A DNA stretch of 64,000 nucleotides from Candidatus Thiodictyon syntrophicum (lineage in GTDB: Bacteria > Pseudomonadota > Gammaproteobacteria > Chromatiales > Chromatiaceae), in contig NZ_CP020370.1 in the NCBI RefSeq assembly GCF_002813775.1, forward strand, positions 1,455,501 to 1,519,500. The letters are read 5' to 3'. Each line of letters opens with the position of its first letter. Position 1 is the stretch's first letter. The notes under the pieces are model-generated. The model saw nothing but the letters and a program-made list of their open reading frames with translations, searched no databases and was not told the origin of the DNA. The position numbers and the translations under genes were made by a program. This document shows, piece by piece, positions 9,644 to 18,429 of the stretch.

Positions 9644-10745
9644 ATGGCTTGGGGATGCCGTCCTGCGGGCGACGGACGGCAGCGGGAAGCGGCTGCTGCT
9701 GCTCATTGTGGCGCTGGTGGCACCGGTCTGCGCCCTGCTGCCCAACGCGACCGCCGTCATCCTGGTGGCGCCGGTCGTCATCGGCGTCTGCAAGGCGCTC
9801 AAGGTCGACTTCGTCGGACCACTGATCATCACGGCCATCGTCAGCAACGCGGCCGGCATGTTGACCCTGGTGGGCGACCCCGCGACCTTTCTCGTCGGGA
9901 GCGCGATCGGGCTGTCCTTCGTCGATTACTTGCGGATGGTGAGTCTGGGCGGCGTGCTGGCCGTACTGGCCGTCGTGCCGCTGCTGCCGTTCCTGCTGCC
10001 GACGGTCTGGGCGACGCGCTCCACGCTGCCGGCCGCACGCCCGCGCGTCGTCATTGAGCGCCCGGTCTTCCTGGGGCTGGCGCTGCTGGTGCTCGTCGTC
10101 ATGGTGCTGCTGTTCCTGTTCGGGGAGTATCTGCCTAATCACATCGTTCCGCCGGCGGTCGCGATCATCGGTGCCTCGCTCGCGCTGCTCGTCGTCTATG
10201 GCGTGCAGGTCGAGCCGGTCACCGAGGTGATCCGCGACGTAGACTGGAAGTCGCTGGTGTTCCTCGCCGCCATCTTCACGCTGGTCCATGCCGTCATCAA
10301 GACGGAACTGCTGCAAAGCCTCTCCGTCCAGCTCTACGAGTGGTTCGGGGACGATGTCATGTCGGTCGCTTTCCTGTCCCTGGGCGGCATCGCGATCCTG
10401 TCGAGCCTGCTGGCCAACATCCCGGTGGTAGCGGCCTCGCTGGTGATGGTCACCGGTTACCTGGTGGTGGCCGGGGCCGTGCCTGAGGTCGCGCTCGCCG
10501 CGGGTTTCGACGAGTGGCCCGACGCTACGCTGCCGGTGTTCGTCGCGATGATGTTCGGCGGTACCCTGGGCGGTAATGCCACGCTGATCGGGGCCGCGGC
10601 CAATATCGTCGCCGTCGGGATCTGTGCGGCTCAGGGTCGGCGCGTCAGCTTCGTGCAGTTCCTGCGCATCGGGCTGCCGATCGCGGTGGTGCAGTTGTCG
10701 GTCGGGGCGCTCTATGTCCTGGGGCTGGCCTCGTTCCTGGATTGA
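9552..10745 (+). CDS. SLC13/ArsB-type anion permease, N-terminally truncated
   Basis: Membrane protein with about ten predicted membrane segments, e.g. LLLLIVALVAPVCALLPNAT, LALLVLVVMVLLFLFGEYL and VVQLSVGALYVLGLASFLD. Conserved features of the ArsB/NhaD superfamily are LLPNATAVILVAPVVIGVC, SNAAGMLTLVGDPATFLVG and the second half-repeat with FGGTLGGNATLIGAAANIVAVG. Relative to the family the first 50-60 residues are missing: the match starts at GGDLMPIVHTAGG, right at the junction with the amino-acid-binding-protein fragment. The frame is open upstream to 9438, so the ATG at 9552 is only the first plausible start and has no clear ribosome site. Probably non-functional; the substrate cannot be told. 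Confidence 0.65.
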   Translation: MPIVHTAGGPLALLFGGMVVARMIAKTGIFEWLGDAVLRATDGSGKRLLLLIVALVAPVCALLPNATAVILVAPVVIGVCKALKVDFVGPLIITAIVSNAAGMLTLVGDPATFLVGSAIGLSFVDYLRMVSLGGVLAVLAVVPLLPFLLPTVWATRSTLPAARPRVVIERPVFLGLALLVLVVMVLLFLFGEYLPNHIVPPAVAIIGASLALLVVYGVQVEPVTEVIRDVDWKSLVFLAAIFTLVHAVIKTELLQSLSVQLYEWFGDDVMSVAFLSLGGIAILSSLLANIPVVAASLVMVTGYLVVAGAVPEVALAAGFDEWPDATLPVFVAMMFGGTLGGNATLIGAAANIVAVGICAAQGRRVSFVQFLRIGLPIAVVQLSVGALYVLGLASFLD

Positions 10746-10789
10746 TGAGGAGGCGGTGGCGGTCGCGGCCGGGCTCGACGGTATCTATG

Positions 10790-11230
10790 TCAACCGCGGG
10801 GCATCGCCGCCTCGACCCTGGTCCGGAAGCCTTCCGGAATGACGGCGGGCCGTTTGGCCGCATAGTCGAAGAACAGGATGCCCAACTTGCCCCGGGCCAC
10901 TTCGCGACTGCTGGCCTGGTCGGCGGCCCGCCACAGCAGGTCGAACCCGTACTTGTTGAAGTCGGCGGGGACCATCTCAAAGCGCAGGATTTCACCGTAA
11001 AAGGCCTCCGACACATATTGCATGGCGGCATCGGCTACCACGATGCCGACGCCAGCCACGTCCAACTCGTCATAACCGAGGAAGCGAAAGAAGCGTACCC
11101 GCGCCTCCGACAGCAAGCCGATGAGGGCCGCATTGTCGAGGTGCTGTGCCTTGTTGATGTGCGTAACGCAGATCGGCAGTTGGGTCGTGAACAGGACCTC
11201 CGGTGGGAGGTCGATGATGATTCGGGCCAT
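10790..11230 (-). CDS. acyl-CoA thioesterase, 4-hydroxybenzoyl-CoA thioesterase fold
   Basis: Hotdog-fold thioesterase of 146 residues, probably cytosolic, splitting an acyl-CoA. The N-terminal VTHINKAQHLDNAALIGLLSEARVRF part aligns with the family segment around the catalytic region (HINxxxHLDN), and IVVADAAMQYVSEAFYGEILRFE is the conserved central strand. The ATG at 11230 gives MARIIIDLPPEVLF. A GGCAAC-type hexamer repeat lies 10 bp upstream of the start, in the position expected for the leader. Physiological substrate unknown. Confidence 0.8.
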   Translation of the reverse strand: MARIIIDLPPEVLFTTQLPICVTHINKAQHLDNAALIGLLSEARVRFFRFLGYDELDVAGVGIVVADAAMQYVSEAFYGEILRFEMVPADFNKYGFDLLWRAADQASSREVARGKLGILFFDYAAKRPAVIPEGFRTRVEAAMPRG

Positions 11231-11240
11231 GGGGTAGAAC

Positions 11241-11270
11241 CGGCAACGGCAACGGCAACGGCAACGGGCG
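11241..11270. repeat. tandem hexanucleotide repeat (CGGCAA)x5
   Basis: Five perfect CGGCAA units directly upstream of the thioesterase start (minus strand). Related CGACAA/CGACTA tandem repeats occur at 12213-12334, 30588-30617 and 56921-56990. Confidence 0.9.
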
Positions 11271-11511
11271 CGATGCTAGCCCCGCACCGGGTCGCTGACA
11301 AGCGCCTCTGCGGCTGGGTCGGCGCGGCTGGCTGGCCGGCTCGCGCGAAGAGCCGCGCAAGCAGCAACGGCTGGTGGTAACGTGGCGCGTCGGCACCAGG
11401 TGCGGACCGGACGGGGGGATTGCCCGCCCGCCGGCCCCGGTCGGCCCCGTCTTGCCGGTAACCCCCGGTGCGCGGGACTTGAGTAAAACCAGATGCTAAG
11501 GTGTGACCGCC

Positions 11512-12174
11512 ATGCAACCTTCGTTTTGGCACGAGCGCTGGGAGCGGGCCGAAATCGGCTTCCACCAGCAGGATCCCAACGCCCTGCTGGCGCAGTTCTG
11601 GAGCCGTCTGGCGCTGCCCACCGGTCAGCGGGTATTGGTTCCGCTCTGCGGCAAGAGCCTCGACCTGCTGTGGCTCGCCGGGGAGGGCCATCCGGTGACC
11701 GGGGTGGAACTGAGCCAGGTCGCGGTCGAGGCCTTTTTCCAGGAACAGGGCCTGTGCCCGACGCGGCGCGGCAGTGGCGCGATCGAGGTCTGGGAGGTCG
11801 ATGAGATTCGCATCTTATGCGGGGATTTCTTCGACCTGGCGCCGCACCAAGTCGCCGATTGCGCCGCCGTCTATGATCGCGCCGCGCTGATCGCGCTGCC
11901 GCCGCCGATGCGGGAGCGCTACGCCCGCCAACTCGACGCCATTCTGCCGCCCGCCATCCAGATGCTGCTGGTAACCCTGGAATACGACCAGGGACTGCGC
12001 CCGGGTCCGCCGTTCGCGGTCGACGAGGCGCAGGTACGGGCACTGTACGAACCGGCGTACGCCGTGGAAATATTGTATAGTCGCGATGCCTTGGCAGAGA
12101 ACTCTGCCTGGCGCGCGCAGGGCCTGACCTGGCTGCACGAGAAGGTGTACCGACTGGCGCGCCGCGGGCCCTAA
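11512..12174 (+). CDS. tpm: thiopurine S-methyltransferase (TPMT)
   Basis: SAM-dependent methyltransferase of 220 residues; bacterial TPMTs methylate tellurite, selenite and thiopurines. Family signatures are the start MQPSFWHERWERAEIGFHQQ, the SAM site VLVPLCGKSLDLLWLA, GVELSQVAVEAFF, and AVYDRAALIALPPPMR. The ATG at 11512 is chosen over a GTG three codons earlier because MQPSFWH is the conserved N-terminus. The next gene on the same strand is fabI, 248 bp away with repeats between, so it is probably a separate transcript. Confidence 0.93.
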   Translation: MQPSFWHERWERAEIGFHQQDPNALLAQFWSRLALPTGQRVLVPLCGKSLDLLWLAGEGHPVTGVELSQVAVEAFFQEQGLCPTRRGSGAIEVWEVDEIRILCGDFFDLAPHQVADCAAVYDRAALIALPPPMRERYARQLDAILPPAIQMLLVTLEYDQGLRPGPPFAVDEAQVRALYEPAYAVEILYSRDALAENSAWRAQGLTWLHEKVYRLARRGP

Positions 12175-12212
12175 CCGGGGTTGGTAGCCGATGCGTGATG
12201 CGGCGCCATTTT

Positions 12213-12334
12213 CGTTGTCGTTGTCGTAATCGAGGTTATCGTGGTTCCCCGGATTCTCTCGCACCCCGCATTGCATCGCTTCTCCGACTACGACTACGAC
12301 TACGACTACGACTACGACAACGACAACGACAACG
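12213..12334. repeat. CGACAA/CGACTA hexamer repeats forming an inverted repeat upstream of fabI
   Basis: A left arm CGTTGTCGTTGTCGTAATCG at 12213-12232 is almost the reverse complement of the right arm, which is a tandem run of five CGACTA units followed by CGACAA units at 12284-12334. The two can pair as a long hairpin with about a 70-base loop. It lies between tpm and fabI, ending about 90 bp before the fabI start. The same arrangement occurs upstream of ftsY (56921-56990). Confidence 0.85.
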
Positions 12335-12422
12335 GTTGTGTTTGTGTCTTACTTTTCCTTGACTCATATCGCAGCCCACCGGCGCCGCCTGGCCGTCAAT
12401 CCACCACTTGAGGAGCCCCCGT

Positions 12423-13205
12423 ATGGCCAATCAACCCCAGATTCCGCTGCTCAAGGGCAAGAAGGCGCTGGTCGTCGGCATCGCCAACGAACACTCCATC
12501 GCCTACGGCTGTGCCAAGGCGTTCCGTGAATTGGAAGCGGACCTGGCCATCACCTATCTCAACGAAAAGGCCAAGCCCTATGTCGAGCCGCTGGCGCAGG
12601 CCCTGCAGGCGCCGATCGTCATGCCGCTCGATGTCAGCCAACCGGGGGAGCTCGAGGCGCTGTTCGCCGCCATTACCGCGCAGTGGGGGCGGCTCGATAT
12701 CCTGGTCCATTCCATCGCCTTCGCCCCCAAGGCCGATTTGCAGGGCGGTTTGCTCAATTGTTCGGCGGCCGGTTTCGCCCAGGCCATGGATATCTCCTGT
12801 CACTCGTTCATCCGCATGGCCCGGTTGGCCGCGCCGCTGATGACCGAGGGCGGGACCATGTTCGCCATGACCTATCACGGCGCCACTGAGGTGGCCCCGA
12901 ACTACAACGTGATGGGGCCGGTCAAGGCGGCACTGGAGAGCGCCTGTCGCTACCTGGCCTATGAATTGGGCCGCAATGGTATCCGCGTCCATGCCATTTC
13001 GCCGGGACCGCTGAAGACCCGCGCCGCCTCGGGGCTCAAAGACTTCGACCTGCTGCTCAACGAGGCGGCCAGCCGCGCCCCGCTCGGGGAATTGGTGGAC
13101 ATCATGGACGTCGGCTTCACCTGCGCCTTCCTCGCCACCCGCTACGCCCGCCGCCTGACCGGCAGCACCGTCTATGTGGACGGCGGCGTCAATATCATGG
13201 CCTGA
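12423..13205 (+). CDS. fabI: enoyl-[acyl-carrier-protein] reductase (NADH)
   Basis: Catalyses the last reduction of each fatty-acid elongation cycle in the cytosol. 260 residues, SDR fold. The FabI-type cofactor region [20 protein letters not shown] is at residues 14-33, and the catalytic pair is Tyr161 and Lys168 (YNVMGPVK), matching Tyr156 and Lys163 of E. coli Fab[22 protein letters not shown] is the substrate loop. The ATG at 12423 gives [14 protein letters not shown]. The stop is 19 bp before the CoA-transferase start with a CGGAGG site between, so the two are probably cotranscribed, an unusual partner for fabI. Confidence 0.93.
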   Translation: MANQPQIPLLKGKKALVVGIANEHSIAYGCAKAFRELEADLAITYLNEKAKPYVEPLAQALQAPIVMPLDVSQPGELEALFAAITAQWGRLDILVHSIAFAPKADLQGGLLNCSAAGFAQAMDISCHSFIRMARLAAPLMTEGGTMFAMTYHGATEVAPNYNVMGPVKAALESACRYLAYELGRNGIRVHAISPGPLKTRAASGLKDFDLLLNEAASRAPLGELVDIMDVGFTCAFLATRYARRLTGSTVYVDGGVNIMA

Positions 13206-13224
13206 GATACCGGAGGCTGATCCG

Positions 13225-15240
13225 ATGGCTGACGCGTTTGCGCAACACCCCCTCCTGGCGTCGGCGCGACTGCCGCTAAAGGGCAAGATCGTCACCGCCG
13301 CCGAGGCCGTGCGGCTGATCCGCGACGGCGATACCATAGCCACCGACGGCTTCGCCGGGATCGGGGTCGCCGAGGGCCTCATGATTGCCTTGGAGGAGCG
13401 CTTCCTGCGCGGTAATCCCAAGACCGGCGAGGCCCCGGGCAGGCCGCGCGATCTCACCCTGATCTATGCCGCCGGTCAGGGCGACGGGGGCGAGCGGGGG
13501 CTCAATCATCTCGCCCATGAGGGCCTGCTGCGCCGCGTGATCGGCGGTCATTGGGGGCTCGCCCCCAAGCTCGGCCAATTGGCCATCGCCGGGAAGATCG
13601 AGGCGTATAACCTGCCGCAGGGGGTGATTGCGCAACTGTTTCGCGATATCGCCGCGCATAAGCCGGGGCATCTGTCCACCGTCGGGCTCGGCACCTTCGT
13701 CGACCCCCGCTTCGGCGGCGGCCGGCTCAATGCGCGCACCACGGTCGACTTGGTGCGGCTGCTGCCCCTGGACGATCAGGAATACCTCTTCTATCCGGCG
13801 CTGCCGATCAACGTCGGCATCATTCGCGCCACCACCGCGGATTCCGACGGCAACCTCAGCATGGAGCGCGAGGCCCTGACCCTGGAGGTCCTGGCCATCG
13901 CCATGGCGGCCCGCAATTCCGGCGGACTGGTCATCGCGCAGGTGGAGCGCATCGCCGACCGGGGCGCCTTGAATCCGCGCCAGGTCAAGGTCCCCGGCGT
14001 ATTGGTCGATTGCGTGGTGGTCGCCGAGCGGCCGGAACACCACATGCAGACCTTCGGCACCCAATACAATCCCGCCTTCAGCGGTGAATTGCGTATCCCG
14101 CTGACGGCGATCGAGCCGTTGGCGCTGGACGAGCGCAAGGTCATCGCCCGGCGCGCCGCCATGGAACTGCGGCCCAATAGCGTGGTCAATCTCGGGATCG
14201 GCATGCCGGAGGGGGTCGCCAATGTCGCCAACGAGGAACACCTGGGCGACCTGCTGACCATGACCGCGGAGCCGGGGGTGATCGGCGGCGTGCCGGCCGG
14301 GGGGCTCGATTTCGGCGCGGCGGTCAATACCCAGGCGATCCTGGACCAGCCCTACCAATTCGATTTCTATGACGGCGGCGGCCTGGACATCGCCTTTCTC
14401 GGCCTGGCCGAGGCGGACCAGGCGGGCAATGTCAACGTCAGCAAGTTCGGTCCCAAGCTGGCCGGGGCCGGCGGCTTCATCAATATCAGCCAGAACGCCA
14501 AGAAGGTGGTCTTTGTCGGTACCTTCACCGCCGGCAAGCTCGGGCTTGAGGTGGCGCAGGGGCAACTGCGGATCAGCCGGGAGGGCCAGGCGCGCAAATT
14601 GGTGGTCATGGTCGAGCACCGCACCTTCAGTGGCGAATACGCCGCGCGCCGCGGTCAGTCCGCCCTATACATCACCGAGCGTTGCGTCTTCGCGCTCGGT
14701 GCGCAGGGGCTGGAGCTGATCGAGATCGCGCCCGGCATCGACCTGGAGCGCGACATCCTGGCGCAAATGGACTTCCGGCCCCTGATGCATGAGCCGCCGC
14801 GCCTGATGGACGCCCGCATCTTCCGCCCGGAGCCGATGAATCTGTACGCTGACCTGCTCGACCGACCGCTGGAGGGGCGACTCACCTATGACCCGCAACA
14901 TAACCTGTTCTTCGTCAATTTCGAGAACCTGCGGGTCGGCAGCCACGAAGATATCGCGCGCATCGCGGCCCTGGTAGCCGCCCGGCTGGGCCCGCTGGGG
15001 CATAAGGTATTCACCATCGTCAATTACGACGGCTTCAGTATCGCGCCGGCGCTGCTGGACGATTATCTGGCGATGGTCAGGGACGTGGTGACGCGGTATT
15101 ACAGCGGGGTCACGCGCTATACCACGAGCGCCTTCCTGCGGGTGAAAATGGGGGAGGCGCTGGCCGCACGTGGTCTGGCGCCCTATATCTACGAGAGCGC
15201 CGCGGAGGCGCGCGCACACCTGCTGGCCCTGGAGTCTTGA
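13225..15240 (+). CDS. acyl-CoA:acetate/3-ketoacid CoA-transferase family protein with C-terminal extension
   Basis: Class I CoA-transferase of 671 residues containing both alpha and beta halves, like YdiF or propionate CoA-transferase. The alpha half starts [20 protein letters not shown] with [12 protein letters not shown]. The beta half has [23 protein letters not shown], then [16 protein letters not shown] where Glu349 is the expected catalytic glutamate that forms the CoA thioester. After about residue 530 there is an extra domain of some 135 residues ([19 protein letters not shown] ... [12 protein letters not shown]) not present in the short enzymes. It lies 19 bp after fabI, and the following unknown gene starts 3 bp after its stop. 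Substrates cannot be read from sequence. Confidence 0.85.
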   Translation: MADAFAQHPLLASARLPLKGKIVTAAEAVRLIRDGDTIATDGFAGIGVAEGLMIALEERFLRGNPKTGEAPGRPRDLTLIYAAGQGDGGERGLNHLAHEGLLRRVIGGHWGLAPKLGQLAIAGKIEAYNLPQGVIAQLFRDIAAHKPGHLSTVGLGTFVDPRFGGGRLNARTTVDLVRLLPLDDQEYLFYPALPINVGIIRATTADSDGNLSMEREALTLEVLAIAMAARNSGGLVIAQVERIADRGALNPRQVKVPGVLVDCVVVAERPEHHMQTFGTQYNPAFSGELRIPLTAIEPLALDERKVIARRAAMELRPNSVVNLGIGMPEGVANVANEEHLGDLLTMTAEPGVIGGVPAGGLDFGAAVNTQAILDQPYQFDFYDGGGLDIAFLGLAEADQAGNVNVSKFGPKLAGAGGFINISQNAKKVVFVGTFTAGKLGLEVAQGQLRISREGQARKLVVMVEHRTFSGEYAARRGQSALYITERCVFALGAQGLELIEIAPGIDLERDILAQMDFRPLMHEPPRLMDARIFRPEPMNLYADLLDRPLEGRLTYDPQHNLFFVNFENLRVGSHEDIARIAALVAARLGPLGHKVFTIVNYDGFSIAPALLDDYLAMVRDVVTRYYSGVTRYTTSAFLRVKMGEALAARGLAPYIYESAAEARAHLLALES

Positions 15241-15243
15241 GCG

Positions 15244-16254
15244 ATGAACCTGTTCCAATCAATCTTCGGCGGCCGTGAGGAGACCCACGACAACTACCCC
15301 GAGTCGCTCATTGAGGCGGCCATTGAGCGCGCGGTCGATGGCACCGACGCCCGGCTGCGCCTCCTGCCGGGCTACCGCAAGCGCCTGCGCGCCCCGGTCA
15401 TCAACGCCATCGACCAGGTGATCCCGCTGGTGGACAACATATCCGCACCGGTGGCGGCCGGGCCGCGCGAGTTCACGGCCGACTCCACCCTCTGCGCCTT
15501 CTATGCATCCGCCGCGGATATGCTGGATCACTTCAGTCGGGACCGCTCGCTCCAGGAGTACCTGGCCACGTCGGAGGGCCGCGGGGCCGATCGGGTGACC
15601 GCACTGGTGCTGGCGGAGCGCACGCAGCGGACCACGCTGGGGATCGATCTGGCGGGCGAGACGCTGCGGCGCGAGGTGCCGCAGGTCACGGTCAACTTCC
15701 GTGAACACAACGTGCTCGACCCCAGGGACAGCGAGCCCGAGGCGCGCCGCCAGCTCAAACGCCGCGCCTTCGACCACCTGCTGTTCCTGGCACTGACCAG
15801 GATCGGCGAGGTCCGCGTGGAGCGCGCCGACCTCACGCGCCAGCGCGACCTGCTGCGCGGCAAGCTGGCGGCACTCACACGCGGCGGCTGGAGCCTCAAT
15901 CCGGCCGAGGACGAGCACCCGGACCCGGCCGCCCTGACCAGCGAACTGGACGCGATCACCGGCGAACTGGCCGGCTTGGGCACCGAAGACAAGGTCCTGG
16001 AACACCATCTGGAGATCGTCGCCGAGCTGCTCGACGATGCCGCGCACCAACTCTGGGCCGAAACGGTCACACTCTACATCGACGCGATGAACATCGAGCG
16101 CGATCCGCAGGACCCGGCCGCCCGCCAACTCGTCCTGCATGAATTGCACAATGCCCGCGGTAGTCGCTCGGCCATGCTGCTGGTGTCGATCGCACCCCGC
16201 GACCTGCCGCAGCGCGAGGACCTGGTGACGGCGGCGGGGCGCTATCTGTACTGA
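15244..16254 (+). CDS. conserved protein of unknown function
   Basis: 336 residues, soluble, no signal peptide or membrane segment. Not recognised as a named family. It starts MNLFQSIFGGREETHDNYPE, is rich in charged helical segments, and has a coiled-coil-like stretch around residues 195-265 (RVERADLTRQRDLLRGKLAAL and the later LDAITGELAGL region). ATG 3 bp after the CoA-transferase stop, so probably the third gene of the fabI transcript. Its final 66 bases (16190-16255) are repeated nearly identically at 26478-26543 and partly at 30017-30060, which suggests the 3' end served as an insertion site for a mobile unit. Confidence 0.8.
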   Translation: MNLFQSIFGGREETHDNYPESLIEAAIERAVDGTDARLRLLPGYRKRLRAPVINAIDQVIPLVDNISAPVAAGPREFTADSTLCAFYASAADMLDHFSRDRSLQEYLATSEGRGADRVTALVLAERTQRTTLGIDLAGETLRREVPQVTVNFREHNVLDPRDSEPEARRQLKRRAFDHLLFLALTRIGEVRVERADLTRQRDLLRGKLAALTRGGWSLNPAEDEHPDPAALTSELDAITGELAGLGTEDKVLEHHLEIVAELLDDAAHQLWAETVTLYIDAMNIERDPQDPAARQLVLHELHNARGSRSAMLLVSIAPRDLPQREDLVTAAGRYLY

Positions 16255-16255
16255 C
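16190..16255 (+). repeat. 66-bp direct repeat, copy A (3' end of the unknown gene)
   Basis: Begins TCGCACCCCGCGACCTGCCG and ends CTGTACTGAC. Copy B at 26478-26543 has the same length and orientation with a single difference by eye (GTGACG against GTGACC). A shorter, less exact copy C lies at 30017-30060. Copies A and B frame the block holding the ATPase, recombinase/IS91, attC, VapBC and type I R-M genes, like attachment sites of an integrated element. Confidence 0.85.
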
Positions 16256-16298
16256 TTTCACGGTGCCGACTATTCGCGCCCGGCCCAGCTTGCGGAGT

Positions 16299-16316
16299 CC
16301 AAGGCTTCAGCCTTGG
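16299..16316. repeat. palindrome CCAAGGCTTCAGCCTTGG
   Basis: Perfect 8-bp-arm hairpin between the unknown gene and the ATPase gene. An equivalent palindrome (CCAAGGCTGAAGCCTTGG) occurs at 44889-44906, and a partial one near 37800-37820, so it belongs to a small interspersed hairpin family. Between two convergent genes it could also act as a terminator. Confidence 0.7.
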
Positions 16317-16351
16317 ATCTGAAAAAGGGGCAGGCCACCCGCGGTCAGGGC

Positions 16352-17383
16352 TCATTGCCACAACAGCCGCTCCGCCTGGCCCAACAAATAGCAAAGCACA
16401 TGGGCCGGCACCTTGAGAAACTCGGTGTCGATGCCCGTGATCCGACTGACGCCGAAGTCCGCATCCTGCTTGGTGACGAGGTACGCCTCCAGCGTCTTGG
16501 CGACGGTCTGATGGGCTAGGATGCCGCCGGTATGCAGACAGAGATAGATAAAGAGACGTTCCAGTTCGTTGACGTTGCGCACCCCGAACAGGGCGGTCAT
16601 ATCGCGCTTGAGCACGCGCTCGACGACATCCTCGCGCAGCAGCCGCTGGCAGAGGCCGATATCTTCCTGGCGGGCGGTCTCCGGGAAGCCGCCGACCAGT
16701 AGATAGCGCTGGAAGAGCGGCAACAGCGGGCGCAGTTGTGCGGCAACCTGGAGCAAGTCCGCCGCGGGCAGGGCGAAGAGGTCCTGGGGGCGCAGACCTG
16801 GGTCCAGACTGGGCAGGGGCTCGCCCCGGATACGGACGAATTCATAGAACGACAGGGTCGGCACCTGCACCGTCACCCAGCGTCCCACCCCGCTCTCGGC
16901 CAGCCGATCCCGATGCACCACGGAGGCCGAGCCGGTGGCGACGATGCGGTAGTTCGGTCCGTGGTCGACCAAGAGCTTGACCTCGGTCTCCCAGGCCCGG
17001 GCATACTGGACCTCGTCCAGGAGCAGCACCGTCGGCCTGCCCTCGCCCTGGATGTGCGCGTGATAGAGCGCAAGAATATCCCTCAAACCCAACAACTTGA
17101 GCACTGGGTGGTCGAGACTGAGATAGAGGATCGAGCGGGGTTCGAGACCCTCGCCCAAGAGCGCCTCGGCGAGTTGGTAGAGCACCGTGGTCTTGCCCAC
17201 CCGGCGTGGCCCGGACAGCAGGACCGCCCGCCGCAGCGTTGGGTTGTCGAAGTAGACGCGGCAGGCGTCGAAGGCCAAGCGGCGAAAGACCGGGGCGGAC
17301 ACCGGACGCCCCAACCACCAGGGGTTGAAACCCTGGAGGACCGCAATCCGCTCGTCAAGGGGGATAAGTTGAGTTACTGGCAC
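16352..17383 (-). CDS. AAA ATPase of the DUF4143 family with internal deletion
   Basis: P-loop ATPase of the ATP-binding/DUF4143 group often found in mobile and defence contexts. The Walker A motif GPRRVGKTT is at about residues 55-63, Walker B is VLLLDEVQY, followed by IVATGSASV and the LVGGFPE segment that begins DUF4143. After TVAKTLEA the sequence jumps to YLVTKQDADFGV and LKVPAHVLCYLLGQAE, which in relatives are separated by roughly 100 residues holding most of DUF4143. An in-frame internal deletion is therefore likely. No ATG fits; GTG at 17383 (VPVTQLIPLDERIAVLQG) matches the family N-terminus. A fragment of the same family occurs at 30075-30186. Confidence 0.7.
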   Translation of the reverse strand: MPVTQLIPLDERIAVLQGFNPWWLGRPVSAPVFRRLAFDACRVYFDNPTLRRAVLLSGPRRVGKTTVLYQLAEALLGEGLEPRSILYLSLDHPVLKLLGLRDILALYHAHIQGEGRPTVLLLDEVQYARAWETEVKLLVDHGPNYRIVATGSASVVHRDRLAESGVGRWVTVQVPTLSFYEFVRIRGEPLPSLDPGLRPQDLFALPAADLLQVAAQLRPLLPLFQRYLLVGGFPETARQEDIGLCQRLLREDVVERVLKRDMTALFGVRNVNELERLFIYLCLHTGGILAHQTVAKTLEAYLVTKQDADFGVSRITGIDTEFLKVPAHVLCYLLGQAERLLWQ

Positions 17384-17580
17384 GTTTTTAGCGTAATTGC
17401 GAGATATATGTTGAACTAATCCGCTCCGCGGGGCCTTCCGCGGCCATCCCGCAGCGCCATTGAATAGCGAATGAAGCGCGGATAAGCCCAGCCGTCCCAC
17501 GGTTACCCGCGGCCCCGCCCCGTCCCCCATCGTCCACACTCGTAACGGCCCACTCCGGGTCGTTGACCGAGAACCAGACG
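17384..17580. other. divergent intergenic region, ATPase / recombinase
   Basis: About 200 bp between divergently read genes; it should hold both promoters and possibly the left end of the IS91-like element. No clear terminal sequence was recognised. Confidence 0.4.
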
Positions 17581-18429
17581 ATGACACCCCTGCGTCAGCA
17601 GATGATCACGGCCATGCAGATGCATGGCTTCTCGCCGCGCACCCACGAAAGCTATCTCGACGCGGTGCGTGACCTCGCCAAATTCACCCGGCGCTCCCCG
17701 GACACCCTGGAGCACGCCGATCTCACGCGCTACTTCGAGCATCTGGTGGTGCAGCGCAGTTTGGCCCCGGCCAGCGTGCGGCTGATGTACAACGGCATCC
17801 GCTTCTTCTATCTGCGGGTGCTCGGCTGGCCGACGGTCGACCTGGAGGTCACCTTACCCAAGCGCCCGCAGCGCATCCCGGAGCTGCTCACCCGCGGCGC
17901 GGTCGCCGCCATCCTGGCCGCCTGCGACAATCCGCGTTACCGCATGATGTTGACGGTCTGCTATGGCTGCGGACTGCGCCTGAGCGAAGTCCTGGCCCTG
18001 CGGGTGCAGGACATCGACGGCGAGCGCCGACTGCTGCGGATCACCCAGGGCAAGGGGGCGAAGGACCGCCTGGTCCCACTCTCACCGACCCTGCTGGAGG
18101 CGTTGCGGGACTATTGGCGCCTCTATCGGCCAGCGGATTGGCTGTTCGCCGGGCGCGCCGGGACGCCGCTGTCGCCGACCGGCTTGCAGAAGGCCTTCAC
18201 CGACGCCAAGCGCCAGGCCGGCGTAACCACGGTCGGCGGGATCCATGGGCTGCGCCACGCCTACGCCACCCATCAATTGGCGGGCGGGTTGTCGGTGGAG
18301 CGCCTGCAACGGTTGATGGGCCACCGCAGCATCCAGACCACCCTGCGCTATGTGCATTGGCTGCCCAGTGCCAGCGAGGGCGAAGGGACCCTGGACCTGC
18401 TTGCCCAATTGGAGGCCGGCCATGGCTAA
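17581..18429 (+). CDS. tyrosine-type site-specific recombinase (IS91-associated)
   Basis: 282 residues with an N-terminal SAM-like core-binding domain (HGFSPRTHESYLDAVRDLAKF) and a catalytic domain carrying the tyrosine-recombinase residues: Arg in CGLRLSEVLAL, Lys in QGKGAKDRLVPL, HGLRHAYATH (HxxR), LMGHRSIQTT and the nucleophile Tyr in LRYVH. It lacks the long insertion before HxxR that marks integron integrases, so it looks like the recombinases that travel with some IS91-family transposases. The next gene overlaps by 8 bp. The ATG at 17581 is used; a TTG six codons earlier is possible. Confidence 0.9.
   Translation: MTPLRQQMITAMQMHGFSPRTHESYLDAVRDLAKFTRRSPDTLEHADLTRYFEHLVVQRSLAPASVRLMYNGIRFFYLRVLGWPTVDLEVTLPKRPQRIPELLTRGAVAAILAACDNPRYRMMLTVCYGCGLRLSEVLALRVQDIDGERRLLRITQGKGAKDRLVPLSPTLLEALRDYWRLYRPADWLFAGRAGTPLSPTGLQKAFTDAKRQAGVTTVGGIHGLRHAYATHQLAGGLSVERLQRLMGHRSIQTTLRYVHWLPSASEGEGTLDLLAQLEAGHG

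Noticed and set aside
11241-12334. Repeat tracts that could be mistaken for a short CRISPR array
   Set aside because: Units are 6 bp tandem copies or single hairpins with no regular unique spacers, and no cas genes are near.
17581-18429. The recombinase as an integron integrase (IntI) acting on the nearby attC site
   Set aside because: It lacks the IntI-specific long insertion before the HxxR motif and overlaps an IS91 transposase gene.
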